Of a stretch of 64,000 nucleotides of DNA, positions 23,501 through 32,225 are shown in pieces. Numbering within the stretch: position 1 is the first letter of the stretch; each line of letters opens with the position of its first letter. Under the pieces are notes generated by a model, which ran no database searches, was not told the DNA's origin, and saw only the letters and a list, made by a program, of their open reading frames with translations. Position numbers and translations under genes: made by a program. Origin of the DNA: Clostridiales bacterium (GTDB lineage: Bacteria; Bacillota; Clostridia; Lachnospirales; Lachnospiraceae); contig JAGZJZ010000014.1 in the NCBI GenBank assembly GCA_018365455.1, forward strand, positions 1 to 64,000. Direction: 5' to 3'.

Positions 23501-23734
23501 TCTCTAAACGGAGAAAGAGCCCTATACATAGTACAGGGCTGAGTTATGAAAAAGAAAAAGTCTCTATGTTAACCAATATTGTTGGATAATTGTTAGGCGA
23601 AGTCCAACGGCAGTCCACTACTTGTTAGTATGATTTATTATGCTGTGAAACCGCTGTCCTTCATTTGATGTTATTAGTATACCGAAGATTTGTGTCAAGT
23701 TTATGACGTGGGGGATAAAGCATTTATAAATAAA
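23501..23734. other. Gene-free stretch before the TnpB element
   Basis: Contains the hairpin AGCCCT/AGGGCT near 23529-23552, backed by a purine-rich flank. I see no credible reading frame here. Confidence 0.35.
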
Positions 23735-23902
23735 TAAAAAATATCCCCTATGCTTTAGCATAGGCTGGAGGAGTTAATATCTGAATGGAGATCAAATTTC
23801 GTATGCAGTGTCGGAAACATATCTGAAAAGCAATTACAAAAATTTATAGAAAATCAAGGATAAAAACAGAGAATAAACACGAGAAGGTGAGGTGATTATA
23901 GA

Positions 23903-24982
23903 TTGCTCGTAGCATATAAATACAGGCTTTACCCAAACAGAGAACAACAGGAATACTTTGCAAAATGTTTCGGATGTGTACGATTCATCTATAATCGTAT
24001 GCTCTCTGACAAGGTTGAGTATTACAAAGAGACAAAGCAAAAACTCAATAATACTCCGGCTCACTACAAAAAAGAATTTGAATGGTTAAGAGAAGTTGAT
24101 GCACAAGCATTATGTAATGCACAGATGAATTTGCAAACTGCTTACAATAATTTCTTCAAACGTCCAGAAGTTGGATTTCCTAAATTCAAGAGTAAGAAGA
24201 ATAGACATTATTCTTATACTACGAATCAAGTAACAATTAAGGTGTCTGAAAAATACATTACGCTTCCAAAAGTCGGACATGTAAGGATTAAAAGGCATAG
24301 AGAATTTGAAGGTAAAATCAAAAATGCTACTGTTTCAAAAACTCCATCTGAAAAATATTATGTATCGGTTTTAGTGGTTCAAGACGATAAGGAGAAATTT
24401 CCTAATACTGATTCAAAAGTTGGAATTGACTTAGGAATTAAAGAATTTGCAATTACCTCTGATGGTGAAATGATTGAGAACCCAAAATATCTCCACAAGT
24501 CTGAAAAACGATTGCGTAAGTTACAAAAGGATATATCCCGTTGCCAAAAAGGAAGTAGGAACAGAGAGAAATCAAGAATTAAAGTAGCTATGCAATATGA
24601 AAAGATTGCGAATCTAAGGAAAGATTTTTTACATAAAACATCCAAACAACTAATAGACGAAAATCAAGTCATAGTTTTGGAATCACTGAAGGTAAAAAAT
24701 ATGATGAGAAATCACAAATTAGCAAAATCTATTGCAGATGCCTCATGGAGTGAGTTTGTACGACAGTTACAATATAAAGCAGAATGGTATGGAAGAAAAA
24801 TCGCAAAGATTGATACGTGGTTTCCGTCTAGTCAGATATGCTCTAATTGTGGACACAATGATGGCAAGAAAGCATTATCAATTCGTAAATGGACTTGCCC
24901 TAAATGTGGTACATATCATGAAAGAGATGTAAATGCAGCAATTAATATTCTGAATGAAGGATTGCGGTTGCAATTAGTATAG
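23903..24982 (+). CDS. tnpB: TnpB, RNA-guided nuclease of IS200/IS605 family
   Basis: 359 residues, near full length for the family. A TTG start follows GAAGGTGAGGTGATTATAGA. An N-terminal HTH/WED region (YKYRLYPNREQQEYFAKCFGCVRF) is followed by the split RuvC nuclease: D176 in VGIDLGIKEFA, E260 in VLESLKVKNM, and D342 in HERDVNAA. The zinc finger CSNCG...CPKCG lies at about residues 313-333. All catalytic residues are intact. Family members cut DNA guided by an RNA from the element's right end and help the element persist. Confidence 0.93.
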   Translation: MLVAYKYRLYPNREQQEYFAKCFGCVRFIYNRMLSDKVEYYKETKQKLNNTPAHYKKEFEWLREVDAQALCNAQMNLQTAYNNFFKRPEVGFPKFKSKKNRHYSYTTNQVTIKVSEKYITLPKVGHVRIKRHREFEGKIKNATVSKTPSEKYYVSVLVVQDDKEKFPNTDSKVGIDLGIKEFAITSDGEMIENPKYLHKSEKRLRKLQKDISRCQKGSRNREKSRIKVAMQYEKIANLRKDFLHKTSKQLIDENQVIVLESLKVKNMMRNHKLAKSIADASWSEFVRQLQYKAEWYGRKIAKIDTWFPSSQICSNCGHNDGKKALSIRKWTCPKCGTYHERDVNAAINILNEGLRLQLV

Positions 24983-25095
24983 AAACTATAGACAAAAACC
25001 GTAGGAACTACGGGGATAGCCTGTGTAAACTTATGCGGTTACGCATATTGAGCAGGAAGCACCGCAATCTTCAGATTCGGTGTAGTTCACAAAAG
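24880..25095 (+). ncRNA. Probable omega RNA scaffold of TnpB
   Basis: The 3' part of tnpB and the following 110 bases contain the characteristic hairpins ACCGTAGG-AACTACGGG and TATGCGGTTACGCATA, then GCAGGAAGCACCGC ending with GTTCAC. In this family such RNA extends past the right end to include the guide, which here would begin near 25091 (AAAAGCTTG). The 5' boundary is uncertain. Confidence 0.6.
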
Positions 25096-25169
25096 CTTGT
25101 GATTCCATTAAGAAAATCGTATGGAAATAGAAAACATTGGAAAATTATCTATACGGTTATCACTGTATA

Positions 25170-25295
25170 GTTACATTCTCTACAGGTGATCATTGGAGCT
25201 TTCGTCAGTATATTGATGATAGCCGAATGATAAGGGGATGGGTGTGTTAATTATCAGCTAGAGTGAATGGTGTTTATTTGAACCGTTAGCTGACT
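25170..25295 (+). repeat. Structured repeat copy 2, leader of the ParB-like gene
   Basis: Homologous to 23375-23500. Here TGATAA and TTATCA form the inner stem around GGGGATGGGTGTG, and TCAGCTA pairs with TAGCTGA downstream (25255-25294). It ends 45 bases before the ParB-like gene, so it may be its RNA leader. Confidence 0.45.
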
Positions 25296-25341
25296 GTAGA
25301 TATAGTACCACAAAAAAACTTTAAAGAAAGAAGGAAATAAT

Positions 25342-26292
25342 ATGATTATAAAAACAGAACAACTAAAGCCACATCCTAAGAATTCATTTTATTTTGATGA
25401 TATTACTGGGGTTAAATGGAATGAATTTTTAGAAAGTATCCGAATCAATGGTGTTATAGAACCATTAATTATAACAGAAAATTATACTATTGTATCTGGG
25501 CATCAACGTTTACGAGCTTGCTTAGAGTTAGAAATATCTGAAGTACCTTGTGAGATCCGTCATTATGAAAGCGATGATCAGATAGAGAAGGAGCTTATTG
25601 AGATTAATGTCCGACAGCGTGGGGATATTGGAGGATCGCCGGTTAAAATTGGGCGAAGAATTAGAGCACTAGAGAGGTTTTATGGAATTAGACATGGTGG
25701 CAAACATGGAAATCAATATATTTTGGCAAGACGAAATAATTTCGCTTTGGCAAAACAAACAGATCTAGCCAAGGATTTTAACCTTACTGAGCGAACTCTC
25801 CAAAATTACAAAAAGCTCACCGAACTCATCCCTGAAATGGAAGAATTAGTAGACACGGGGATAGTAAACATTACCACTGCTGTTGCTATAGTAAAAGAAC
25901 TATCTGCTGCTGAGCAAGAGAAACTTGTTAAGACCTTGGACGTAACACAGAAATATACACAGAAGCAAATACAACCTTATATTAATAAAATCAAACAATT
26001 AGAAGAAGAAAAGGAGAATACACCTATGAATGTTACAAACCATTTTGATCAAGAAGTTAAAAATGCCACAGAATTATCCAGGTTTACAGTGCAAATCCAA
26101 AACTTGCTAGAGCATGATTTAGCTCCAATCAAATATAAAAGCTGCATAGAGATTGTAAATGGAGACTCTGTTGCGTATAAAAACCTGGCAGAAGTTGTTG
26201 ACCGGGTGGAATCTTGGTGTAGCGAGTTAAAAAAAGTATTAAATAATGGAGAAGACATTATAGATTCAGAAAAATGGGAGGAAATTAAATAA
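25342..26292 (+). CDS. ParB-like protein, 316 aa
   Basis: Residues 1-80 match the ParB/sulfiredoxin fold: LKPHPKNSF, then INGVIEPLIITENYTIVSGHQRLRAC with the GHQR box. ENVRQRG-type residues follow (ELIEINVRQRGDIG). An HTH lies at about residues 140-160 (KQTDLAKDFNLTERTLQNYKKL). The C-terminus is helical. No ParA neighbour is visible. A DNA-binding partition or regulatory role is inferred. Starts behind AGAAAGAAGGAAATAAT. Confidence 0.8.
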   Translation: MIIKTEQLKPHPKNSFYFDDITGVKWNEFLESIRINGVIEPLIITENYTIVSGHQRLRACLELEISEVPCEIRHYESDDQIEKELIEINVRQRGDIGGSPVKIGRRIRALERFYGIRHGGKHGNQYILARRNNFALAKQTDLAKDFNLTERTLQNYKKLTELIPEMEELVDTGIVNITTAVAIVKELSAAEQEKLVKTLDVTQKYTQKQIQPYINKIKQLEEEKENTPMNVTNHFDQEVKNATELSRFTVQIQNLLEHDLAPIKYKSCIEIVNGDSVAYKNLAEVVDRVESWCSELKKVLNNGEDIIDSEKWEEIK

Positions 26293-26855
26293 TGAATGAA
26301 GTAACGAATTTGAATATAACTAATCCACTAAATGGATTGTCAACGGATCAATTATTTGCAGCGCTGTTACAAAAAATGAACACTACTATTGAAGAAACAC
26401 GGGAAGAAACTAAGAATAATACAAATGAAATCCTTAAATTAGATGAAAAAGTGAACTCATCATTGCAGATGAACCAGGCTAAAGCACATTTAACAGACTC
26501 TTTTGAGGGGTATATGAATCAGACCGAGTTCGGAAATCAATATTTCTGTAAAATTAGTAGCGTACAAATTGGGTGGTTACTACAGATGTGTGGAGTTGCC
26601 ATGAAGTCAAACGGTAATTTTCCCTATGATGATATTAAAATTTCAAAATATTGGAAAGCAAAGGTCTGCCTTGATAAATACGCGAATGAACGAATCCAAT
26701 ATTTATGGAATTACAAAAACTGCAGTGCTGAAATTGATACTTGGTTAAAGAAACATCACTTATTTGTAACCTTCTACTCCTGTTCTACTCACAAAAGCCT
26801 TAAGGAATATATAACTGCTATCCACAATAACTGGCTTAATGGTGAGTACAGATAA
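26292..26855 (+). CDS. Hypothetical 187-aa protein, DNA-binding-like
   Basis: Its ATG overlaps the TAA of the ParB-like gene (TAATG). The first 60 residues form a coiled coil. The rest (FCKISSVQIGWLLQMCGVAMKSNGNFPYDD) resembles small helical DNA-binding modules. A partner of the ParB-like protein is plausible; not recognised by name. Confidence 0.6.
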   Translation: MNEVTNLNITNPLNGLSTDQLFAALLQKMNTTIEETREETKNNTNEILKLDEKVNSSLQMNQAKAHLTDSFEGYMNQTEFGNQYFCKISSVQIGWLLQMCGVAMKSNGNFPYDDIKISKYWKAKVCLDKYANERIQYLWNYKNCSAEIDTWLKKHHLFVTFYSCSTHKSLKEYITAIHNNWLNGEYR

Positions 26856-26899
26856 ATATTTAATTAAATCAGTATACTCAGAAAGAAAGGTGATGACAT

Positions 26900-29707
26900 A
26901 TAAAAAGAAACGGTGTATACATTCCTTCCATTGATGCTAAGGATTTATACATAGCAAACAACCAAAAATCACATGATCTGCGGGGGTTCACTCTCCTCCG
27001 CAAAGACGGATTACACAACCTAAAGAAGTTTAAAAACTCCTTAGACTACAGTTTAGACCTGATAAAAATAAGAGAAGTATACCAACGGGTTTATCGCAAT
27101 TCTAACTTTTCCTTTCAATATCATGGAAAAGAGTATAGTGACCGAATTATCAATGTAACCTTTAAATACAGTAATAAGGAATTCAATAAAATATCTAAAG
27201 ATATATATGTTAGGTTTGGTTATCCTAAACAGCAGATTGACTTTACGAACGCTGTACTGCTGGAGGAAGTGGATGGGCAACCATATTTAACTGCAATAAA
27301 TACAGGTATTGATGTGCCTGAAGATAAGCGAGTTTCTGATGAGCTATTGGGAAGCGAATTTGAATATATCGATGGTAAATATCAAGTAAAAAGAAATTCT
27401 ACGCTGAATACCGTAAAAGAATTACGTGAAGAGCTGTACAAAAACGGCTTTTATTGCGATGGTGTTCACTATGTACGGTTTAAAAGATCTACCGGTTCTT
27501 CCAGAGTTGGGAAATGCCTGTATGTAGATGAAAAACTATATCCACGCTTACATAAATGGGAATCCCTGGGGCTTAAAATTGAAGAAGGTCAAGCTATTGA
27601 TTTAGCTGCATACGAGGCATATATAGCATTAACGCTCTCTTCTATTATAGATTCAATCGAAATTAACCCTGAAAATATATTACTTATTGATGATTACGAA
27701 AGTGTATTCCAGGATGATGTTATAGCTACCACTTTTGATGAAGCAGCTGGCAGATTAAGAACAGTACCCATAAAGACCACTATAAGAAATTCACTTTGGG
27801 ATGGATTATCATTAATCGACAAAAGTCTAATGGGAAAATACGATAAAAAGGGGATGGTTGTACTAAGGACTAATTTCTTTAAGACATGCGCTTTCAACAC
27901 GAATGTGCAACAGTTCTTGATTGATAATAATATCACTTCCATAGAACAGCTGAACGGTAAGACTATTGCCAAGGATATCAAAGATATAAAATTGATAACC
28001 ACTCCATCTAGCATTAAGTTCTTGAAATTTGGAACGTTTAAGCAGTGGATCAAAAAAATTGATACAACTTTTGGTATTGTTAAGCATGATAAAAAAACTC
28101 ACTATTTTGATGGGCGGATGGTGCAGACTCATTACCAGCTTTTGAATACGTTACAGCTTTCTAAAAAAGAAATGGCAGATTTCCTGAAACCATCTCTAGA
28201 CTATCTGGAACTAATTGTTAAAGATCCTGCTGTGCTGAGGTATTATATCAAATATCCAGCAAAAACAGAATTCGGAGACACGCCTATAAACACCAAAGAC
28301 AAGAATGAAATCGTATTTAGATTAATGGGCATCAACGAAAATTTCTGTAATACCACGCTATATAAACAGTTTCGAAAAGAACTGATTAGTTCATATAAAA
28401 GAAAACTAAGAGCCGGTCATGTATTAGTAAAAGGTAATTATTCTACATTATTAGGAAACCCAATGGAAATGCTGCTTCATGCCATAGGAAAATTTAATGG
28501 AGAAAGTTATCTTGGTACAGGGTATGTTTGCAATACAACCTTTGCAAATGGAGAAGTACTCCTTGGCTCAAGGAGTCCCCATGTATGTCAGGGTAATATA
28601 CTTTTGACTACAAATAAACATGATGATAAGATTTTCACTTATTTTAATTTAACGGATGAGATTGTTTGTATAAATTCAATTAATGAAAACATATTACAAA
28701 GGTTAAGTGGAGCTGATTATGATGGTGATACGATGCTCTTAACAAATAATCTAATTCTAATTGCAGCAGCACGAAGAAATTATAATTTGTTTGGTGTTCC
28801 TACCTGTATGGTGGATTCTGTAAAGTCTAAAAGATTTTATACGGATGAGCAAAAAGCTGATCTTGATTTTAAGACTTCCGTTAATAAAATAGGCGAAATA
28901 GTCAACCTGTCTCAACAACTGGTTTCATTATATTGGGATAAGCGAAATCGTAATGAATGTGAGGGGCTGGATGAGATATATTATGATATATGTCAATTGG
29001 ACGTAATGTCCGGGATTGAAATTGACAAAGCAAAAAAAGAGTTCCCTGAAGTATCCGGTGTAGGCATTAATGAACTTGAATTAAAACGAATTCGTAGCAA
29101 ATACACATTGAATAATAATGAAGATAAGAAAGTACTCCCTTATTTCTTTAAATTTATTGAGCAGGATAAGGGATATTACAATCCAACAAAAAAACATTAT
29201 AAGCCTCATGCTACTTCGATGGATTATTTAGAACAGATAATTGATGAACATATTTCCCCAAGAATTAAAACTCCAACTTTACATTTTTTTGATATATTGG
29301 ATTTTCCAGATTATAGGTCTTCATCTGTAAAACATGACCAGATCGAAACAGTAATGTCCTTAGTGACACAATTTAAAAAAGAAAGCACAAAAATTTGGAA
29401 TGATAATAATTATGAAAATAAAAGCAAACAGTATTTTCACTACTTACATTTAAAAAGTGAATTATGTCAAGAAATAAAAGAAATAAATTTAAGCAAAAAT
29501 ACTATGTACTGGCTTTTAAAAGGAATAGATTCAATAGCTGAATTTAAACAAAATAAGACTACCTACATGAATATACTGTTTAATACCTCCGACAAAACAT
29601 TTTACGACCTAATAAAAGAATCGTCCAAACAATTACCAACTATTGAAGAGGACATTCGTGGCGATATACCTATTCATGACTTCAAATTTAGATATTCACA
29701 AATATAA
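26900..29707 (+). CDS. Single-chain RNA polymerase of YonO / RdRP-like two-barrel type
   Basis: The signature RLSGADYDGDT (D606, D608, D610) is the metal-binding DxDGD of two-barrel polymerases related to SPbeta YonO and eukaryotic silencing RdRPs. Upstream SRSPHVCQGNILL and the large basic domain fit this family. Coding sense clearly continues upstream of a GTG at 27269, but there is no ATG, GTG or TTG. Two stops (26891-26896) are followed by an ATA at 26900, eight to nine bases after AAAGG. I therefore give 935 residues with an ATA start. It probably transcribes phage late genes. A +1 shift from the ATG at 26893 is an alternative. Confidence 0.8.
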   Translation: MKRNGVYIPSIDAKDLYIANNQKSHDLRGFTLLRKDGLHNLKKFKNSLDYSLDLIKIREVYQRVYRNSNFSFQYHGKEYSDRIINVTFKYSNKEFNKISKDIYVRFGYPKQQIDFTNAVLLEEVDGQPYLTAINTGIDVPEDKRVSDELLGSEFEYIDGKYQVKRNSTLNTVKELREELYKNGFYCDGVHYVRFKRSTGSSRVGKCLYVDEKLYPRLHKWESLGLKIEEGQAIDLAAYEAYIALTLSSIIDSIEINPENILLIDDYESVFQDDVIATTFDEAAGRLRTVPIKTTIRNSLWDGLSLIDKSLMGKYDKKGMVVLRTNFFKTCAFNTNVQQFLIDNNITSIEQLNGKTIAKDIKDIKLITTPSSIKFLKFGTFKQWIKKIDTTFGIVKHDKKTHYFDGRMVQTHYQLLNTLQLSKKEMADFLKPSLDYLELIVKDPAVLRYYIKYPAKTEFGDTPINTKDKNEIVFRLMGINENFCNTTLYKQFRKELISSYKRKLRAGHVLVKGNYSTLLGNPMEMLLHAIGKFNGESYLGTGYVCNTTFANGEVLLGSRSPHVCQGNILLTTNKHDDKIFTYFNLTDEIVCINSINENILQRLSGADYDGDTMLLTNNLILIAAARRNYNLFGVPTCMVDSVKSKRFYTDEQKADLDFKTSVNKIGEIVNLSQQLVSLYWDKRNRNECEGLDEIYYDICQLDVMSGIEIDKAKKEFPEVSGVGINELELKRIRSKYTLNNNEDKKVLPYFFKFIEQDKGYYNPTKKHYKPHATSMDYLEQIIDEHISPRIKTPTLHFFDILDFPDYRSSSVKHDQIETVMSLVTQFKKESTKIWNDNNYENKSKQYFHYLHLKSELCQEIKEINLSKNTMYWLLKGIDSIAEFKQNKTTYMNILFNTSDKTFYDLIKESSKQLPTIEEDIRGDIPIHDFKFRYSQI

Positions 29708-29855
29708 AAAAGGGGCAAAAAATACAAATTTAGGCGATTTTGGGAGCGTTTTTGACTTTCGATTTGCCAATTTTATCAACTTAATCAAACAAAATTAGAA
29801 CCTCTCTATGGTATGGTAATGGAGAGGAAAGAAATTAAAAAAGGAGACTTACTTA
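29708..29855 (+). promoter_or_regulatory. Intergenic leader with hairpin
   Basis: Between the polymerase gene and 29856 lies CCTCTC/GAGAGG (about 29801-29827) forming a hairpin just before the AAGGAGACTTACTTA ribosome site, plus GGGGCAAA...TTTGCC further upstream. It may be a transcription start or attenuation site; no consensus promoter is obvious. Confidence 0.3.
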
Positions 29856-30266
29856 ATGAGCAAGAAAATTAGCAATAAATCATTTAAAAATACATTTACT
29901 GGTAAAGAACTATCAACTTATACGCCTACTGCTTTTGAAAAAATTAGGGAGCAGTTTGGCTGTACACCTCTTCGTAAAAAACCAAAAGATCCAAAAGTTT
30001 TAAAATCTAAGATAGATGGATTTACCAAGCCTCATCGCTTCAAATGCAAAGTATGTGGTTCAAAGTTGCAATGGATTCCCGGTACAAATTCATTTACCTG
30101 TATCAATCCTGAATGCAAAGGAATCGAAAAAACAAAAAAAGATGGGACAAAATATTATATTCCTGTTATTACCTTACTAAACGCGCAAGGTGGAGCCATT
30201 GCTGAGACCTTGCTTAGTGAAACTATAAAAAATGATGAAATCAAAAAGGAGAACAAATTATGTTAG
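29856..30266 (+). CDS. Zinc-ribbon protein, 136 aa
   Basis: CKVCG and CINPEC (about residues 61-90) form a zinc ribbon with the intervening strand LQWIPGTNSFTC. The N-terminus is basic. Downstream of the RNA polymerase, it might be a transcription accessory factor, which is inference only. It overlaps the next gene's start. Confidence 0.65.
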   Translation: MSKKISNKSFKNTFTGKELSTYTPTAFEKIREQFGCTPLRKKPKDPKVLKSKIDGFTKPHRFKCKVCGSKLQWIPGTNSFTCINPECKGIEKTKKDGTKYYIPVITLLNAQGGAIAETLLSETIKNDEIKKENKLC

Positions 30267-30880
30267 TTACTGAAGCTTTGAATGAATTAAAAACCTTAGA
30301 TTCAAGAATTAATCGTGAAATTGAAAAGGCTCATTTTGTAGCCGCTGCTAAACTTTGCGAAACAAAGGTTAATCCGTACACTACAAAGGACGATTTTTCA
30401 AATGACGCAAAAGCTGCATGGCAATCCATTAACGATCTCATTAAAAATAAAGAAAACATCAAAGCAGCTGTTGTTCTGTCTAATGCAGTAACATATGTAG
30501 AAGTAGATGGAATCAAAATGACTGTTGCTGCAGCCATTGAACTTAAATCCAGTATTGAATACCAACGAGACCTCTTACTTAAAATGAAGAAAGAGCGGGA
30601 CAATGCACTTAGAACCATGAACACTGCTAACATAGCTATGGAAGATCAGATTAATCGTTTACTTGAAACAGCCTGCGGTAAAGACACTACAGTCAAATCT
30701 GAGAACTACTCTTCTATTGCCGTTCCTTATAAAACAAACAATGAGTATGGATTAGTTGATCCGTTGAAGATCGAAGAGAAAATTGAGGAAATGGAAAAGC
30801 GTATTGAAGGATTTTTAAGTAATGTGGATTCTGCGTTACAAATTTCCAACTGTATTACTGAAATAAAACTGCCAGATTAA
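30260..30880 (+). CDS. Hypothetical 206-aa helical protein
   Basis: Mostly alpha-helical with a coiled coil at about residues 85-140 and a C-terminal helix pair. A stretch reading YKTNNEYGLVDPLKIEEKIEEMEKRIEGFL is typical of the phage protein group adjoining zinc-ribbon proteins in Firmicutes phages. Not recognised by name. Starts at the stop of the zinc-ribbon gene. Confidence 0.65.
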   Translation: MLVTEALNELKTLDSRINREIEKAHFVAAAKLCETKVNPYTTKDDFSNDAKAAWQSINDLIKNKENIKAAVVLSNAVTYVEVDGIKMTVAAAIELKSSIEYQRDLLLKMKKERDNALRTMNTANIAMEDQINRLLETACGKDTTVKSENYSSIAVPYKTNNEYGLVDPLKIEEKIEEMEKRIEGFLSNVDSALQISNCITEIKLPD

Positions 30881-31301
30881 TTTTTGGTAGTTGGTGTAAC
30901 TATACGAAAACTTACAATTTATATGCCCTTTCTTTTGGGATAAAAAGAATTAAATATAATTTGCGGATGACGCTGTAGAACAAGTACTTAGAGTAAAGTA
31001 CATATACAAACATTCTAAGAATGCTATTGGTTCTCTTATATTAGAAAACTCCATGCTTTCTTATCTAATATCCGAAAATGTTCAATGGTCAATTCTCATA
31101 TCGTCAATAGTCAATCATTAATTTTCTTAAATATCAATGATTAATTATAAATTACAAATTTTCGATCAAATCCGTGGTTAAAGGTTTCTGGGTGGTCATA
31201 TAAGTATCCCTAAGTGTTCCTCACGGCTGTATAGTTACACAATAATACATGAGTTAGACAGTTGACTCCCTGGATACAGGTTAACGAACTGTCATAAATA
31301 A
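30881..31301 (+). other. Gene-free leader of the tRNA cluster
   Basis: No reading frame is convincing. The AT-rich stretch holds the palindromic CTTAGAGTAAAG...ATTCTAAGAAT. It presumably carries the promoter and 5' leader of the tRNA operon, although I cannot point to a consensus -35/-10 pair. Confidence 0.35.
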
Positions 31302-31376
31302 AGCTGGTGGCAGGTCAGATATCTCGTTCTGTTTCATAGGCAGAATTAAGTCGGTGCAACTCCGGCACGTAACAAC
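31302..31376 (+). tRNA. Possible degenerate tRNA-Met (CAT)
   Basis: A 5-bp stem TCTGT/GCAGA holds a 7-base loop TTCATAG with CAT at the anticodon position, and GTCGG/CCGGC closes a 7-base T-like loop. The acceptor arms do not pair well, so this is at best a decayed or unusual tRNA. Confidence 0.25.
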
Positions 31377-31379
31377 TAA

Positions 31380-31452
31380 GCGTCTGTAACTCAGTTGGCA
31401 GAGTAACCGGCTTTTAACCGGTAAGTCAAGGGTTCGAATCCCTTCAGGCGTA
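31380..31452 (+). tRNA. tRNA-Lys (TTT)
   Basis: Acceptor GCGTCTG pairs with CAGGCGT, the anticodon stem ACCGG/CCGGT holds CTTTTAA, and the T-arm is GGGTTCGAATCCC. Discriminator A. CCA is not encoded. Confidence 0.95.
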
Positions 31453-31463
31453 CTTATATATTT

Positions 31464-31537
31464 CGGTTGATAGCTTAAGCGGTCTGAGCGCTGGTCTGAA
31501 GAACCAGAGGATGAAGGTTCAACACCTTCTCAACCGG
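31464..31537 (+). tRNA. tRNA-Phe (GAA)
   Basis: Acceptor CGGTTGA/TCAACCG, anticodon loop CTGAAGA with stem TGGT/ACCA, T-arm AGGTTCAACACCT. Confidence 0.9.
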
Positions 31538-31541
31538 CTTT

Positions 31542-31613
31542 GTGAATGTAGTGTAACGGGTAACACAAGTGATTTCCAATCATTTAATGAGGGTTCAACT
31601 CCCTTCATTCACT
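31542..31613 (+). tRNA. tRNA-Gly (TCC)
   Basis: Acceptor GTGAATG/CATTCAC, anticodon stem GTGAT/ATCAT with loop TTCCA region, T-arm GGGTTCAACTCCC. Confidence 0.9.
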
Positions 31614-31617
31614 TTTC

Positions 31618-31689
31618 CACTCCATAGGGTAATTGGATGTCCAGTAGCCTTTCACGCTACTAGTCCCGGATCATAGCCGGGTGGAGTGA
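31618..31689 (+). tRNA. tRNA-Glu (TTC)
   Basis: Acceptor CACTCCA/TGGAGTG, anticodon stem GTAGC/GCTAC with loop CTTTCAC, T-arm CCCGGATCATAGCCGGG. Confidence 0.9.
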
Positions 31690-31720
31690 TTAAACGACAT
31701 TCCGGAAAGACGGAAATTTT

Positions 31721-31804
31721 GGATAAGTAGAGCGTAATTGGTAGCGTCCCGGTCTGTAAAATCGGTGCCTTCGGGTCTTGGCAGTTCAAGTCTGTCCTTA
31801 TCCA
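31721..31804 (+). tRNA. tRNA-Tyr (GTA)
   Basis: Acceptor GGATAAG/CTTATCC, anticodon loop CTGTAAA, and a long variable arm (GTGCCTTCGGGTCTT region), as expected for bacterial tRNA-Tyr. Confidence 0.9.
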
Positions 31805-31813
31805 CTATATTAT

Positions 31814-31885
31814 TCCATATGTAGTTCAAAGGTAGAACACCAGATTGTGGCTCTGGTTATCCGAGTTCGATTCTCGGCATAGGGA
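31814..31885 (+). tRNA. tRNA-His (GTG)
   Basis: Anticodon stem CCAGA/TCTGG with loop TTGTGGC, T-arm CCGAGTTCGATTCTCGG. The acceptor CCATATG/CATAGGG has one mismatch, and position -1 is T rather than the usual G, which is odd for tRNA-His. Confidence 0.85.
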
Positions 31886-31894
31886 CTTAGTTAT

Positions 31895-31969
31895 ATTTCT
31901 GTAGCTCAGTGAATAGAGCGCCAGGCTACGAACCTGGGACAAGCGAGGGTTTGAATCCCTCCAGAGATT
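31895..31969 (+). tRNA. tRNA-Arg (ACG)
   Basis: Acceptor ATTTCTG/CAGAGAT (one T.G), anticodon stem CAGG/CCTG with loop CTACGAA, T-arm GAGGGTTTGAATCCCTC. Confidence 0.9.
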
Positions 31970-31972
31970 TGT

Positions 31973-32046
31973 GTTTCATTAGCTCAATAGAACAGAGCAT
32001 CGAATTTCTAATTCGAATGTTCCCGGTTTGAATCCGGGATGAAACT
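31973..32046 (+). tRNA. tRNA-Arg (TCT)
   Basis: Acceptor GTTTCAT/ATGAAAC, anticodon stem CGAAT/ATTCG with loop TTCTA region, T-arm CCCGG/CCGGG. This decodes AGA, a frequent Arg codon in this AT-rich genome. Confidence 0.9.
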
Positions 32047-32050
32047 TTTT

Positions 32051-32133
32051 GTTAAGTAAACTCAGAAGGTCTGAGACCCGTCTGCTAAACGGTGTGTACA
32101 TGGATGTATCTGCTTCGATTGCAGTGCTTAACG
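32051..32133 (+). tRNA. tRNA-Ser (GCT)
   Basis: Acceptor GTTAAGT/GCTTAAC, anticodon stem CCGT/ACGG with loop CTGCTAA, and a long variable arm (GTGTACATGGATGTAT), diagnostic of tRNA-Ser. Confidence 0.9.
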
Positions 32134-32139
32134 TTTAAT

Positions 32140-32225
32140 GGCAGCGTACCGAAATGGTATAACGGCGTAGTCTTGAAAACTATTGTGCTGTAAAAGGCTT
32201 GGGCGTTCGAATCGCTCCGCTGTCG
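32140..32225 (+). tRNA. tRNA-Ser (TGA)
   Basis: Acceptor GGCAGCG/CGCTGTC, anticodon loop CTTGAAA in a GTAGT/ACTAT stem, long variable arm, T-arm GGGCGTTCGAATCGCTC. Confidence 0.9.

Larger units (their letters stand above)
23735..25095 (+). mobile_element. IS200/IS605-type TnpB-only element
   Basis: The left end carries the palindrome CCTATGCT-TT-AGCATAGG (about 23747-23764), typical of the end hairpins recognised by Y1 transposases. The right end carries the conserved structured tail of this group: AACTACGGGGATAGCC, then ATGCGGTTACGCAT, then TTCAC. No TnpA gene is present, so the element would depend on a transposase in trans. Exact boundaries are estimated. Confidence 0.7.

Noticed and set aside
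27053..28132. Long minus-strand frames opposite the RNA polymerase gene
   Set aside because: They lie opposite a clearly coding frame, lack ribosome sites and have unlikely composition.
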